Shown piece by piece: positions 45,724 to 59,129 of a stretch of 64,000 bases of DNA. The notes beneath the pieces are model-generated. The model saw only the letters and a program-made list of their open reading frames with translations. It had not been told where the DNA came from and made no database searches. Origin of the DNA: Phoenix dactylifera. Lineage: Eukaryota > Streptophyta > Magnoliopsida > Arecales > Arecaceae. A program made the position numbers and the translations under genes. Where the stretch lies: the NCBI RefSeq assembly GCF_009389715.1, contig NC_052395.1, forward strand, positions 7,278,812 to 7,342,811. The letters are read 5' to 3'. The stretch's first letter is position 1. Every line of letters starts with the position of its first letter.

Positions 45724-47100
45724 ATTGTAATTGTTGTTGTCCAATCTAATTCATTTTTCTTCTTAGATTTTGAAAATAAAAATAAAATACAAATACAATA
45801 CCAAGGAGACCCCTAGTTTACCCCCGTATTCTTTTCTTTTTCCTTTCTTTCCCTCGTCACCACCCTCATCCTATTCCTAAACTAGTTCTTCAAAAGGCCC
45901 TATGTATCTAAGACTACTCCATCCAGTATTCGAAACTTAGAAGATTGAAGAAGAAATATATAAAGGATAACAAGAAGCCTGAGATATTGAATGGGAATAA
46001 AGGATAATAATTAGCTATGATCTCTCGGTGGTCTTTCCCAATCTTCCCGAGTATTTGAAAGAGTGGCCAGGCTTATCGCCTACGGGTGGAGTTAGGGCTA
46101 AATGGAGTCAGCCCACATGCGCCTGGACGGCAAGCCTGCCTGGGCTCGGCCAGCCCAAGCTTTTACATGAACAGATAGTCTTCTGGTCTAAAAGTTTAGA
46201 CAAAGATCCAATACATCAATAGGTGGGTCTAGATCGGGTAGCATCTGAATTGGATTTAATTTTGTTTAGGATGTATCTAGATTTTTGTATTAATTTTTAT
46301 ACATTAAATCAGGTGTCTCATATTTGCTCCTATCGCCTCCAATTTTATGTGATCCATATTTGAACCAACTAGAAGATGGGGCTTAATTTGGGGCCGTGCA
46401 GAATCCCCTATCTTAACTTCAACCATGCGTCGAGTGAGTTGGATCAACAATTTTTCTTTTCTTTTTTTGTGGCTAAGACGGATAATTATACTGTTCTAAT
46501 ATAAATACATTCAAAAAAGTCAAAAAAAATAACATATTTATGGGAGGCATTTGGAGCACATGTTAAGTGGCCCCAAATTACGTAATTTAAGTGATCAATT
46601 ACGAAAGAGATCATTTAATCCATAGCTCTATTTACCTTTCGATAGATATGCTTTGCAGTAAAAAGATGCCTTTTTGATTTTACAGTTTTTAATGCATTGT
46701 TTTCCATGCCTTGCTCTTTAGATTTTTGACAAAAAGAATTTTAGTGTTTGGGCTTCATATCCTTTCCACATCATCTAGAAATGGAGAGCCAGTTGTCTAT
46801 TTAGTTGAGTCCGATCGATCAACAACGAGTGACCAAGCAAACAACAGGTAACGAATTGGAGATTTGCATGAGATTTTTTTTTTTTAAGCAAAGTGGTTTG
46901 CAAGTAATTAGAGAGGATTCTAATTCATTTTTATCTCCCATAGCTTCGGATGTTTTATGATTTTCCCTTAAATATAACTTGCAGCATCAGCACTTGCAAA
47001 GGATGGAAAATCCTGAAGCCCGCAACCGATGTTAGCGAAGATTAACTTGGTTCACTTCTCTATATCCATTTGAAGAATTGGAAGCTCAAAATTTATCCAT
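45724..47100. other. AT-rich intergenic sequence
   Basis: No gene, RNA or clear element recognised. The gypsy element inserted at its left edge, so this stretch was once continuous with 22900-22980. Confidence 0.5.
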
Positions 47101-47545
47101 GGAAGCATGAACAGGATGCAGAAATGGTGATCACAATTTCTTTTTCTTGAATCCAAGTGATGTTAATAGCCCAAGAATCTCCTTCAACTCAAACCTATCA
47201 AACAATCTAAAGAAGCCCATGTAACCTGTAGCTCCAGGATGGGTGCAGTAATTTCTGGTGCAAGTGAGTCCCCATCAGCCACAATTGTACCTTCATGATT
47301 TCTAATTATGAAACCTTTGGTGATCGTCGAAACTAATTTCCAATGTTTCTGATTGTTGGAGAACCTAATAAACAGTTAATGGATAAATTGGTAGATTTAC
47401 TCCACCAATGAAGGCTCCCCAGTTGCCAAGGCCATTGTGAGAGAGCTGTAGAGTTCAAGATGAAGAAATAAATTCGGAGAGAATTGTTGATCACTCTAAG
47501 AGGCGAAGCTATGATAGTTCTAAAAGTTTTTTGGTTCCTCAAATG
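47100..47545 (-). mobile_element. LINE RNase H-like fragment, decayed
   Basis: On the minus strand a frame reads GFIIRNHEGTIVADGDSLAP then ILELQVTWASLDCLIG, matching the style of RNase H-like domains of plant LINEs (GFVIRD..G....GG). An upstream frame has HWWSK. Frameshifts separate them. Confidence 0.45.
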
Positions 47546-47882
47546 TGGTAATTGTTACGCAATGGAAGATCAATTCAACGAGTAACATTGACAAGCTTTA
47601 TATCGTTCAAAAAACTCAGATCCATAGGAAGAATTCAACTCACAAAATTTGAGATGAGTTTATATGGTGCCGGCAATGATGATAATGACGATTGCCGAAG
47701 GTCTCGCTAGCCCTATCCTATCATTATGAGCATATATAGTCACACAATTTGGTTAATGAGCTATCTTAAACATTACTTATCTTTTGCACTTATTTCCAAA
47801 TAGTTTGAACATGTAGATGACAAAGTAGGATCGCATTAAACTAACTAATCTTTCCTTTGTGGACAAACTTAAGTGAAGTCGC

Positions 47883-47964
47883 CACACCCAGCTGTAACTA
47901 ACAACGTTTAACGGAGCGACATTCACACCCAGCTGTAACTAACAACGTTTAACGGAGCGACATG
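47883..47964. repeat. 41-bp tandem duplication
   Basis: CACACCCAGCTGTAACTAAC starts at 47883 and again at 47924; the two units look nearly identical. Confidence 0.9.
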
Positions 47965-48044
47965 TCGCAATCACGACATGTAGTTCTACATGCTCAACAT
48001 CCAACGGCTCTCTCGAAACTTTTCTAGAAGTCGATGAAGAAGAA

Positions 48045-48693
48045 ACGGGGGGGGGGGGGGGGTGTATCGGCTAGTAGCGAAAAAGTTCTGTACCTTAAAT
48101 AGGGAGTGGAAATCCTTTCCTCTCGAGTGCCCTTTTGTGGGGGGTGGAAATCCTTTCCTCTCGAGGGCCCTTTTATGGGACAAAATCGTAAGGGCACCAG
48201 TCTCCCCCGTCTGCTCTGGACGCGCGGGCCGGAGCGCCCAAAGCGGACAATACCTCGGGAGGAACGCAATCCTCTTTCTCTGCTAGCTTAATGTGGGCTA
48301 TGCTGTTGTGTGAGGCTCCGGCCAAAGGTCGTCCCCGCAACAGATGGCGCGCCAGGAAGGGGCGCCTCCTTTCTCCATTGACTACCCCTCAGGTTGCCTA
48401 GGGGGCTGGCGGGTAAAATCCGACACAGGACCTTCCCGCTGGGGGGGCTATGTTGTGGGGGGAGAGAGCCTTGAATTTAGTTCCACATCGGCTAGTAGCG
48501 GAAAGGTTCTGTGCCTTAAATAGGGGGTGGAAATACTTTTCTCTCGAGGGCCCTTTTATGGGACAAAACCGTGAGGGCACCAGTCTCCCCCCGTCTGCGC
48601 TGGACGTGCGGGCCGGAGCGTCTTCTTTCTCTGCTAGCTTAATGTGGGCTATGCTGTTGTGTGAGGCTCCGGCCAAAGGCCGTCCCCGCAACA
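48045..48693 (+). mobile_element. TRIM-like miniature LTR retrotransposon
   Basis: Two short direct repeats, about 48045-48342 and 48451-48693 (243 bp), end in GTCCCCGCAACA. The second starts TGTTGTGGGGGG; the first has a degraded, G-run start. Between them lie only 108 bp: a primer-binding-like GATGGCGCGCCAGGAAGGGG right after the first repeat, and GCTGGGGGGGCTA, a polypurine tract, before the second. No coding sequence fits inside, which defines a TRIM. The first repeat holds an internal duplication (GTGGAAATCCTTTCCTCTCG at two places). No target duplication could be verified because the left end is damaged. Confidence 0.75.
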
Positions 48694-50289
48694 ATCCCTT
48701 TCATTTCACAATCCCAGAGACCGTGCAAGAAATTGCCCTCCACATTTGGCACCAGAGTGACATACAAAGTCCTAATTCTAGAGAGATGGGGCAAGGTCTA
48801 AACCTTCCTGGACACCGTGACGAGTCAGCTGATGAAATCCAAGGATTTTTAGAACCAAAGTCTATGGTGCCTTGGAGGGGAAGAAACATTGGACCGTTAC
48901 AATCCTGGTGACATCGAAGAAACTTCAAATATATCGCTGTCTTCAACTTGCTGAATAAAATTAAAACCAGAATAGACAGATTGGAGCCCAAGTTGAAGGA
49001 AGCCGTGGGGGTTCTCCTCTTGGACCCGTCTATGGACTGGCTGGGTCCCATGGTATCACCATATTCTAGCGGGAAAGCTCCATTCTTTAAGATTCCAGGC
49101 ATTTCCTTGTTCATGAGTCTTTGGACAAAAATGTTCATCTTTTACTTCTTTTTTTTTCATATCTAGAAATGACGCAACAAATTATGCCCATGATTAATGC
49201 TTATCATAAGCTTTGCACCGCGTAAGTGTTTTAAGCAAAATATTTTGATGCTACTTAGATTTGATTGGCATAGGCTGAGGTAGAAATCAAACGACCTTTT
49301 TGCATCCAGAAGCAATACTTGATGCGAAGATGTCGCATCATTTATTCTATCATCCTATCCTCTTTCACCTCTTATTTCTATTCTTTAGAAAGCTGTAAAA
49401 TAGAGTTACAAAAGTCATCACCATGCCCGCCTATCTTAACCAATTCTTGAATTTAGAAAGGTGTGGCCAATGTTATCGGAGCAACTAATAATTTTTGCTT
49501 TGATAAATCGATTTATTAACCTCCAACTATTAATGTGCACGAAAAAGATAATGGATTCTTCTCTTTTTTAAAATCATGAGAGTTAATTAGAAAGACGTCC
49601 TTATAGGCTTCATCTCCACTTCATTGACTAATTTCGATTCATGCAAAAAGTCCTCTATTCTTTCTCCCTTGGATCAAATCACTCATAAAAATAATTACAA
49701 ATACGTGGGAAAGCATAGAATGCCAAAGGGAAAGGAAGCCCTAGTTCTTTGTTGGAGTGCACTCCACCACATCAGCAACCCCACTCAAGTCAGGATGAGT
49801 CTGGCAAGTCCGGAGCTCAAGGGCGACATAAGGCATGACGTCTTGGAATAATTCCATGATAGCAAGCCAAAGTTTCCCATAAAGCCCAGAACATTTACAA
49901 CCTGTCCTTGGTTTCCCTGAAGACGTAACGAGTTTGTATTCCAGAAAAGAGGGAAGCATAAACTACAGCTTGCAGGCACTGTGGGACCGTGAGTGGGAAA
50001 TGGTGCATGAGAAGGCTGCGGCATTGGAAATAAGCTGTGCTGCACCAAAATGGAGACACGAAGTGGGGACCTGGCCATAAAAAGAAAAAAAAAAAAGGTA
50101 AAATATATGTCTGAAAAAATAGTTTTTGTGTATCTAATTGATCAAAAAAAAAAAAAAATATATTTTAAAATGACTTAAATTTGATTGAGCATTTATTATT
50201 TTAGAAAAGTTGTATAAAATACCTATTATATCTTTAATAAAGAAAAAAATTTATTTATAAATTTTAATAACTTAAATATATTTTTTTAA
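48694..50289. other. Intergenic sequence without recognised features
   Basis: Mixed composition on the left, AT-rich to the right. Open frames up to about 145 residues show no motif I know. Confidence 0.5.
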
Positions 50290-50520
50290 AAAATATATAA
50301 AATATATAAATAAATCTATCTTTTCCTATTAACTTAAGTTTTTAGGACAAGTGGTGATTGTAATATGGTATCAAAGTAGAGGTCTTGGGCTCATCCCTTA
50401 AAGAAAAGTTCGGCCCATATATGAGGAAGAGTGTAAAAAAATATAAAATATATAAATAAATTTACCTCATTCTATTAACTTAAATTTTTAGGACAAGTGG
50501 TGGTTGCAACAAAAAAAACT
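50290..50520. repeat. Diverged direct repeat of about 150 bp
   Basis: AAATATATAAATAAATCTAC-type sequence followed by CTATTAACTTAA and TTTTTAGGACAAGTGGTG occurs twice, near 50295-50355 and 50445-50505. Between them is TATGGTATCAAAGTAGAGG, resembling an initiator-tRNA-derived motif found in plant retroelements. Element type uncertain. Confidence 0.5.
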
Positions 50521-52021
50521 CTAATTTTCAACCGATGAAAAGTAGCTTTTTTTTTTGTTTTTTTTATGAACTTTTTTTATAAAATATGAAAAATTTATTT
50601 TCATAAAAATACTATTTTTTTATTTTTTTTTGATAACTTTAATTAAATCAGGTCGCATGAGATTGGAATGCTGAAGGCTGCCCATCAACAATTGCGAATG
50701 CCTCAGCCTCTGAATACATGTGGTGGACATGGCTGACATAAAGGATGATGATGGTCTCAAGTTGGGGATAGATTTTCTTTTGTCGTATATAGTTTTGATA
50801 AATTAAATAAATTGAAGGATAAGCTCATATAGGAAGAGCGTGCGTGGAAACGAGCCTCATGGCTACATACCATACTGCTTTTTTATTATTATCCTTCTTT
50901 TTGTCTCTAAAATATGGTATAAAACGAGAAGTGGAATTGAAAAGAAGGGCTCGTTATTATAAATTATTATTTTTCTTTTTTTGTGTCTCTTTCTAAAATA
51001 TGGTATAAAATAAGAAGTGGAATTGAAAATCAGAATTGGCTATTAGTTTATAATATTTTTAATATTAAATCATACTAAAATTACTTTGCTGCCATTTGGC
51101 GATGGCGGCATTGTGGAATTGGTTAAGATATTTCTTTTAGAATAATATAGTCAAGAGCATAGATGAAAAAGAGGATAGAAGAAGGTTTCTTTAATTCATT
51201 GCAACAAAAATGAGTTGGCTTGACTTTCTTACCCTAGCTACTGTCCTCTATTATTTCTATTTTTCACTCCATCATTCATCTCATCTTATCAATAAGAGGC
51301 GGAAAGCTAAAAAGGTAGAGTTCCTTTTTATCTATTTAACTTAGTGAAAATACATGAAAGCTATATTTCTTTCTGAACTCAAGAAAGCAAAAACCATATT
51401 ACTGAGGAATAAAACATCACCATTCACCAAATCTATTACGAGAGATTCTGTCACTTTCAACCACTCAGACACCCATCATATTAGAGCGGTTTTTCTCAAA
51501 TAAAATTATGAATCCTATAATTATACAAACATTCATAAAATACAACAAGAACAATAAATTGAATAAGTTGGACTATGCCATCATATATAGACCCATTAAT
51601 TTTGATGGCTTCTCAAAAAAAGCCTAAATAATTCTATTAAGAGAATTTTTTCTCTCGTGCGAAAAACTATTCTATTAAAAGACAAAGCAGGTACTAATTA
51701 ATTTTACGGATACCTCTTTATAAATGAAAAATAATGCAAATATGAATCATTAATTATGACAGTCCCTCCAAAAAAAAACCCAAATAAATTTATTAAAAAA
51801 AAATCCCAACATCCTTCAAAAAAAAAAAAAAACACCCAACCAGCAATCACCAATATCATGGATAAGAATATTGGTTTGGACATCGGTGATAGTCAAAAGA
51901 TAAAAGATAAAAAGAGCGGTCTACTCCCCAAAGAAAACTCGTGACTCCGCGCTGTAACCCGGGTTATTTCCGAAGTCTCACGGATGTCTCCTCTATTCTT
52001 CTATTCTGTTCTCCATTCTTC
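50521..52021. other. AT-rich intergenic and distal HSFA4 upstream sequence
   Basis: Poly(A/T) runs and AT-rich DNA; no gene recognised. Confidence 0.5.
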
Positions 52022-52034
52022 TTCTAGAAAATTC
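52022..52034 (+). promoter_or_regulatory. Heat shock element upstream of HSFA4
   Basis: TTCTAGAAAATTC contains three alternating units, TTC-nn-GAA-nn-TTC, the canonical binding site of heat stress factors. It lies about 400 bp before the HSFA4 ATG, so auto- or cross-regulation by HSFs is plausible. Confidence 0.6.
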
Positions 52035-52201
52035 AGCAAAAGTCTCGCAGTACTATAAGAACATCGTTTACGCGCGCATCAAATTATCGAAAAAAAAAAT
52101 CTTTGTTTCGCGTTACCGCTCTGCTGCCTTTTGATAGGTACGAAAAACTCGCCTATTTTTTTTTCCTCCTCTCCTACTGCCGAAATTTTCAGGGGCTGGT
52201 G

Positions 52202-52424
52202 ATGAATCCATGAAAAAAATCTAGGGTTTTTTAGGGTTTTGACCTTAGATATCACGCAGTCAACTGAAATCCAACCCCAATTGTAGATGTGAAGGCGTTC
52301 GCGGATCTGAACTTGTTTGGATCAATGGAGGTTGCAGATGGAGAGAGAGGATTCCGATGAGGGTGGGATGAGAGGAGGGGAATTGGCCGTGAGAGATTGG
52401 TCGGATTGGATTGGATTTGATTGA
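52202..52424 (+). promoter_or_regulatory. Upstream ORFs in the HSFA4 leader
   Basis: Three short ATG frames precede the main start: 52202-52213 (3 codons plus stop), 52325-52360 (11 codons plus stop) and 52338-52424 (28 codons plus stop, overlapping the second in another frame). The last ends 8 bp before the main ATG. If the transcript starts upstream of 52200 they would restrain translation; the start site is not known. Confidence 0.45.
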
Positions 52425-52432
52425 TTGATAGG

Positions 52433-54531
52433 ATGGAGGGGTCGCAGGGGGGATCAGGATCGAATTCCCCGCCGCCGTTCCTCACCAAGACGTATGACAT
52501 GGTGGATGACCCGTCGACGAATTCCATTGTGTCGTGGAGCCCCACCAATGCCAGCTTCATCGTGTGGAAACCGCCGGAGTTCGCCAGGGATTTGCTGCCC
52601 AAGTACTTCAAGCACAACAACTTCTCCAGCTTCGTCAGGCAGCTTAATACTTATGTAAGTGAGCCTGATTGGAAGAATGAAAGAACTCATCTTTCCAATG
52701 GGATTTTATTAATTGGTCTCGAATCCTTTGCCTTTTCTTGTTTCTCTTATCATTTGAACTGGTTTATGCTGTCTCTATGAACAGCATGATTTTTCTTGGT
52801 GATATATGAACAGGATGTAATCTAATACACTAGATTACAGTGCTTTAGGGTAGAATTTTAATACTATATGCACATTCGACTCAAATATGCACTCCCTGTC
52901 GATAATCCCATCCAAGAATATGAGTTGCTTACTTTTTATGCGATCCTGAACCTTTTTTGGGGGGGTGGAAAAAGAAAAAACTTTGAATTGGTTAGTAATG
53001 GTTTTATTTGGCTTATATTGCAGAATGTTTTCCAGAACTTCATTGAAAAATTTAATGTTAGTATTGAGTGTATAACTGAAATACGGCACTTGCAATGCAT
53101 GCAAGTGATCTAAGAGGGGGCTGTATTCCATGGACAGATCAGGAACCTTTTCATGGATGGCCTTATTGATTTACATACATATAATCCCTTCTCCTTTGGA
53201 AAAAAAAGATTTACATACATATAATCCAGGATAATGGAAACAGTCTTTCATCTATGCCCTTGATCACTTCTCTCATTTTTTTCCTTTTTTTGCTGTTTGT
53301 GCCTTTGGTTTATAATTCAGTTTTGCATTTAGGAATTGTAATGGTCGCTGATATACTCTTCTTAGCATGAATTCATATTTCTTCTGTCCCTTTCCAGGGT
53401 TTTAGAAAAATAGATCCTGACCAGTGGGAATTTGCAAACGAGGACTTTATAAGGGGCCAGAGGCATCTCTTGAAAAATATTCATAGACGCAAGCCAATAC
53501 ACAGCCATTCGCTGCAACACCAGGGCAACTCAGGGCCGTTAGCAGAATCAGAAAGACGTGAGCTTGAGGAGGAAATTGAGAGGCTCAATTGTGAGAAGGG
53601 TTTGCTTATATCAGAACTTCAGAGTCACGGTCAGCAACAGCATGGAATGGAGCAGCAAATGCAATCTTTGGAGGAGAGATTACACACTATGGAGCACCGC
53701 CAGAGACATATGATGGCCTTCTTGACCGAAATCGTGCAGAAACCTGGATTTTTCTCTAACTTTGTCCAACAATCTGAATTTCACAGCAAGAAGAGGAGAT
53801 TGCCCAAAGCCAATTACTTCTGTGAGGATGCTAATATGGAAGAGAAACGTATCATGTCTTTCCAGGGTACGAGCAGTGAGAAATCAGACATTGCATCTAT
53901 GCATGCGTTCGACATAGAGCCATTCGAGAAGATGGAATCATCCTTGAATTCGTTGGAGAATTTGTTCCGAGGTGTGAGTCAAGCTTCTGGTGAAGAGATG
54001 TACTATGACAGTGTTTTACCTTCGCTGCCGTCTGGTGTAGTTCTTACAGAGATGCATGCATCGTCAGGGGACACTGATGTGAATCTGCAATCACCATCAC
54101 CTAAATTGCACCCTTCTTCACCTTGTCTGGGAGATATTGATTCATCGCCAGAGCTGGCAGAATCTACAAGTTATGCAGAAAGCCCAGCTCTTCCCTTAAC
54201 AGAGATTCACACAGATATAAGGAGTAAGGCTTCTGAGATAGATGTAAATGCAGAGCCTGCCGCTCCTGAGTGTGATTCATCGAGAGATAGAGCTGCTGGG
54301 ACTGCTGCTTCTACCGTGCCTACTGGTGTAAATGATGTGTTCTGGGAACAATTTCTCACAGAGACTCCTGGTTCCTCTGACACTCAGGAGGTCCAGTCAG
54401 AAAGACGAGATGCAAATGACAGAAGATCTGAAGCAAAGATGGCAGAGAGGGGAAATATTTGGTGGAGCAGGAAGAATGTCGACCACCTTGCAGACAAGAT
54501 GGGACATCTCACTTCAGCTGAGAAAACATGA
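52433..54531 (+). CDS. HSFA4: Heat stress transcription factor, class A4
   Basis: Binds heat shock elements as a trimer in the nucleus and activates stress genes. Exon 1 is 52433-52654 and exon 2 is 53398-54531; 451 residues in all. The intron (GTAAGT...TTCCAG) sits between LNTY and GFRKIDP, the conserved position inside the DNA-binding domain of plant HSFs. DNA-binding domain, residues about 14-107: [40 protein letters not shown], then [20 protein letters not shown]. Heptad region HR-A/B, about 120-175 ([20 protein letters not shown]). Basic [10 protein letters not shown]. Activator (AHA) motif [10 protein letters not shown] near residue 385. C-terminal export-like [20 protein letters not shown] AHA and overall length point to A4. 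The ATG at 52433 is the first in frame; upstream in-frame codons lack ATG. The gene looks intact. Confidence 0.95.
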
Positions 54532-57500
54532 TGACAGTTCTTTTGTTTTAGATTTGACTGTTTTTGGTGGTAGATTTTGCAGCTTGACAGTGAGGTATGA
54601 CTGGTTATATTCATGTACGATAAAGATGTTCTACATTCAACTTCTATTTCTCTTGCTTGCATCATTAGTACAAAAGTAATTTGTTGTTGCACTGTTATGA
54701 TATTTCATTAATTTATGGATTCATCTTGGTGCTAGTGACATGAGATGGATTTAAGCATTAAGTTAGATTTTAGCGCACCTCCTGTTTAGCCTTATCACCC
54801 AAAAAGAAGGGGAAAAACATTCTAGTTCTTTATCTCGCATGTTTCATGTTAATTTAAACTGCTACATGTTCATGTACTGAATTTGAAATATATGTTAATA
54901 ACTGAAAGTGTCCTTAGTAGGCATTCACAGCATCGTGGTGGATGTGTTTGGAACTTCTGAAGGTTAGAACTGACGGATTAGAGGAAGCTTATTTGTTGCA
55001 CAAATGTTAGGTAAATATGTGCAACTTGGATAATGATGCATAATGAACACCACCGTTCTCAATAGAGGAACTTCGATATGCATGGGAAAATTAGGAAAAC
55101 ATGTGCAACTTGGGCAGGCTAGGTGGGGCCAAATGTAATTTCAGGCTCAACCTTGATGCTTCTTATTGATGGTTTGAGGCCAACATGCCCATTTTTTGTT
55201 CAAAATCATGATATATAATCTAGCCTTGCTTAACTTGGACTGTTTGTTGTTTGCTCATTAGAAGCCTGAGCTCAACTGAAATGCCACTGATTTGATGACC
55301 ATCTTTATTTTTATTTTACATCAGAAAAAAATGGATCCTTTTCCCTGGTCCCAAAGATATACTTCTGTCAAGTAAACCTGTTACTTTGTATTATCTATCT
55401 TATGATTACCTCTTCACTAGGGCATAATACATTTGAACATATCAATATTGTTGCAATGTCAGAAATATGTAGAATATAAGGTCTGTCCAAATCATTGGTT
55501 GGCATATAATGAAGCAGTGCATACCAAGATTTTTAAGGATCAATAATTGAATTGACCCATTTTTGTTTATTGATTTCTAAAGGAATTTATTCTTAGTGGC
55601 TACATGTAGTTCCATTACAATTCTTTTTGAAAAATCATTTATCATGTTAACCATTTGATGCACAAATTGATTGATTTGTTTTGTGCTGTAATTATACTAA
55701 GCTTTGATAGAAAATGTGAATTAATTGTAAGATAATAATTTTGATGCTATATTTTGTCGAAATTCTGCATCAGCAGTGAGTTGTTTGCATGTAGCCATAA
55801 TCATTTGTAGAAAGATAGAGTTTGTTACTGTTCCATCAGTCCTGTCTCTGATTCAAACTAAAACAAAGAACTGCCTCTAGCTTTCGCTCCATTTGCACGC
55901 AATCCATTATGGTAAAATCTAGAAGATTTTCTTTAGGCTCATATTTGGACCATTGTCTCTTCTCTGGTACATGTTTTAAGAGTTCTAAAGAGAATGAGAT
56001 ATCAGGAGGACCCTCTTCATTGTGATTTTCATTATATGCCCATTAAATTGGACCACATTTTGATCAACTATTCTTGAACTTTAACAAAGATTATGGGTGG
56101 ATTGGATTCTGCCTTGGTTAATGAGACAGCTGCTGCAAGTATCAACATTATTTTTTATTGTTTTACACCTCTATGCAATTTAGTTTCCTTTAGAGGCATC
56201 CAGTCCTGTATGCTAAATAAATAATTAGTTGCCTTCCTTCTAGGAACATAGATATGGTTTAGGATGGGGTGATTCCGAGGGGCACCTTTAGATTGTAATC
56301 ATTTTATACTAATTCTTCAAATCTAATCAAGAGTTTAGATAATAACTTTGAGAATGGAGATTTATAGGTCTGTGAATGACTTACGTATCTAAGATAGTAA
56401 GATTGCCTGATTGCAGTAATCAACGAAAGGTCCATCATGATCCATTTTGGTCCTTTACAAATTCACTGAAACTTCCAATTATGTAATTTGGATGGGAAGT
56501 TTAAGAAAATGACGGAGAATATGTAATGATGTTTCAAGGCCTGTTTAGTTGTCAATAAAAATAACACTTTACCACCAATGAACATTGGGAGTTTTTTCTT
56601 TCACTTTTTTCTTTTCGAAGTTGTTAGTTATGTATTGATAAGATGTGGTGCTTTGTCTCTAGTGAATGAATATGGGATTGTTTCATTGGCTGGTTTGATA
56701 TTCTAGTAAACTTAAGATCTTGAATGGGTTGCAATATTCTTGGATTAAGGTTGAAGGTTGGTTTCTTCCAGAGACTCGCGTTTTCGGGCCTTTGGAAACG
56801 GGAAGCTAATAGGTGTGTACATTTGGATTTGTGAAAAGCGTATCAGCTTTCTTCCTGCCTTTTCACCAGTGTGTAGGAGACGCATAATAATTAATGTCTG
56901 ACAAAATATTTTTGGTGGGTTAAAGGGATTTCCTTTATTGAAGTTCTTGGACTATCATACACGATGCATGCATCAAGAAGAAACATGCAAGAGGACATGT
57001 CTATCCTTTCGCAATTACTTTTGTCGAGTCCAGCATAAGAAATCTTTATATATATATAATTTTCAAATTGTATATTGCGATGCATTCTTAAAAAAATACG
57101 GTAATGGTGGAAAGATGTTACGAAAATTTAGAAAAGTTACTTGATGGATAATGCTGATGGGGCTGAATAATAAAGATTTGGTGAAAAAGGTCTCTTGCAT
57201 AGAAGACCAGAACCGATCACCTCAAATGATCTTGGTTGTAGTATGGGAAAAAGTAAACTTCTGAAAGATGTTGACGGGTGGTAGTGCAGTTCCTAAAGAG
57301 GGAGCTTCACTATGTTATCAGCTGCAGAATTTCAAGCTGCCAGAGAAGTCTGGTAAGGTAGCAGATTTGAACTTTGAGAAGAGATACAGGTGAGTGATGC
57401 TAAGAGCGCAGTGATGCATGGATTTCTGATACATTGGAGAGTTGTTCTGCAACTAGGCTTTACTGGAGAGTACTTATAGGTGGTCTCGGAAAACATATTT

Positions 57501-59129
57501 TGGAAATTAAGGTTTACCATCGAACTCCCTTGGTATGATGTGCGAAATTTTTTATCACATGGGTAAGGCTACATATATTAATTTTGGCTAATTCATGTTT
57601 TTTGTTTGCAGTAGGTTTTTGCAAATGTTGCAAAACTGTAACGTTTATTTTGTTGTTGCGAAGGCCTTTCTACATATTACTAGCATTAAAAGAGCGCGTG
57701 CACCGTCATTTGGATGTAATGGTTACCCTAATCTTGCTTTTTATGTCTAATCCATTGTGTAGTCCACCAATATAAAGATTATGATTATTGTGCACTCCGG
57801 CGACTGGAGAGTTAAGTGATAGTTGGTGCTAAGTTATTCAAGTTCTCTTTATGGTTGGCCAAAGGAAAGCCTTGGATGCTTAAATCGAAAGTTTTCTCTT
57901 TATCCGTCCCACCATCAGAGGCAAGGGAGGGGAATTTCCAGACGACGACAACTACGAGCTCTTGTTATCAGAGGTTAGGCCATCGTCTTCAGAAACTTTC
58001 TAGTCATCGGGTGGCCAAGAAAAACTAGTGTCAAATGGGTTGGTGACTTCGATGGTTGCACGTCTCTTCCCTTCGAAGGAATCAGGTTTGGATATGATGA
58101 TAGTTGTTAACCAGCTCGTACTCTCCAATGGTACCTTGACTAATATCATAGGGCTATTCACCATAATTCAACATTTCTGCCATCTTTTCATGTCTCTATG
58201 CTGCAGCTGGTTGTGTGCGCGGTTATTAGGATTAGTATCTACCTAGAAGTATCTACTTCAGACTGTTTTCTTTGGTAGGATTGACGCAATGTGCTTGATT
58301 CCTCCTTTCCAGCGCTAGTGAGAAGGTTGCCATTCATTACAAAGTGGATAAATCTTGGATTCCAGTTCTATTTTCCCCTTATTTTTGTCTTTTCCTCCAA
58401 TTTATTTATTTACTTATTTTATTTATTTATTTATTTTTTGGTACAGCTGATTATTTATAATATGGGCACGAGGACGAGAAATTATATTTCGAGCATGCCA
58501 GCCACCAATTACAGCTGCTCGTTCTTGTGGTCTCTATTTGTTAAGTGCTCATCTTAATGCCTCACTACATGAAAGGACGGCCAGCTGTGATTGGCAGCTT
58601 GTATAGCCACATGGTGCATGCCGTGTAGAATATAATTTTTCGATGAGAACAACCCAACATCTATAAAAATAAGATCATGGGGATAATTTCCCATCCAGAT
58701 GGAATACGCCATCCTTTTCCACTGGTTGGCTATTCTATTTATATCTCATATGTCCAAAGAGTAATAGTTGATACTTGCTTTGAGTATTGAGTGGCTGTCG
58801 ATCCATTTGATGACCGTAGATAGATCGCCTTCGATCTAGTCAATACTCGGCCGGTAGAACCATCTCCTGTGTGATGTCTATGAATGTTGCCAACGTGGTC
58901 TTGATTAAGTAATCCAAGCTTCTTTTTGTTTGTTAACGATGGAAGAAACACTAGAAATGGGTCCTTTAGCCCATTATACATTGATGCATACCAGCCTGAT
59001 GTTAACAATATTTGTTAGGCCTAATAACCTGGGCCTCTTTGGAAGGAGGGTCGTTCCAAGGGCTTTGGTTTCTTTCTATCATTCCATTCACCTTGTCACC
59101 TCTGAGGCTGCAAATAGGCTAGGTTGATT
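54532..59129. other. HSFA4 3' UTR and long intergenic region
   Basis: Over 4.5 kb of AT-rich DNA. Frames of 60-90 residues occur but none is recognisable. A TTTA-type microsatellite lies at about 58399-58436. Confidence 0.5.

Noticed and set aside
48470..48700. Cassandra-type TRIM with embedded 5S rRNA
   Set aside because: No 5S rRNA internal promoter sequence is present in the LTRs.
50340..50420. tRNA-Met gene (TGGTATCAAAGTAGAGG)
   Set aside because: Only a short primer-binding-like stretch is present; no cloverleaf can be formed around it.
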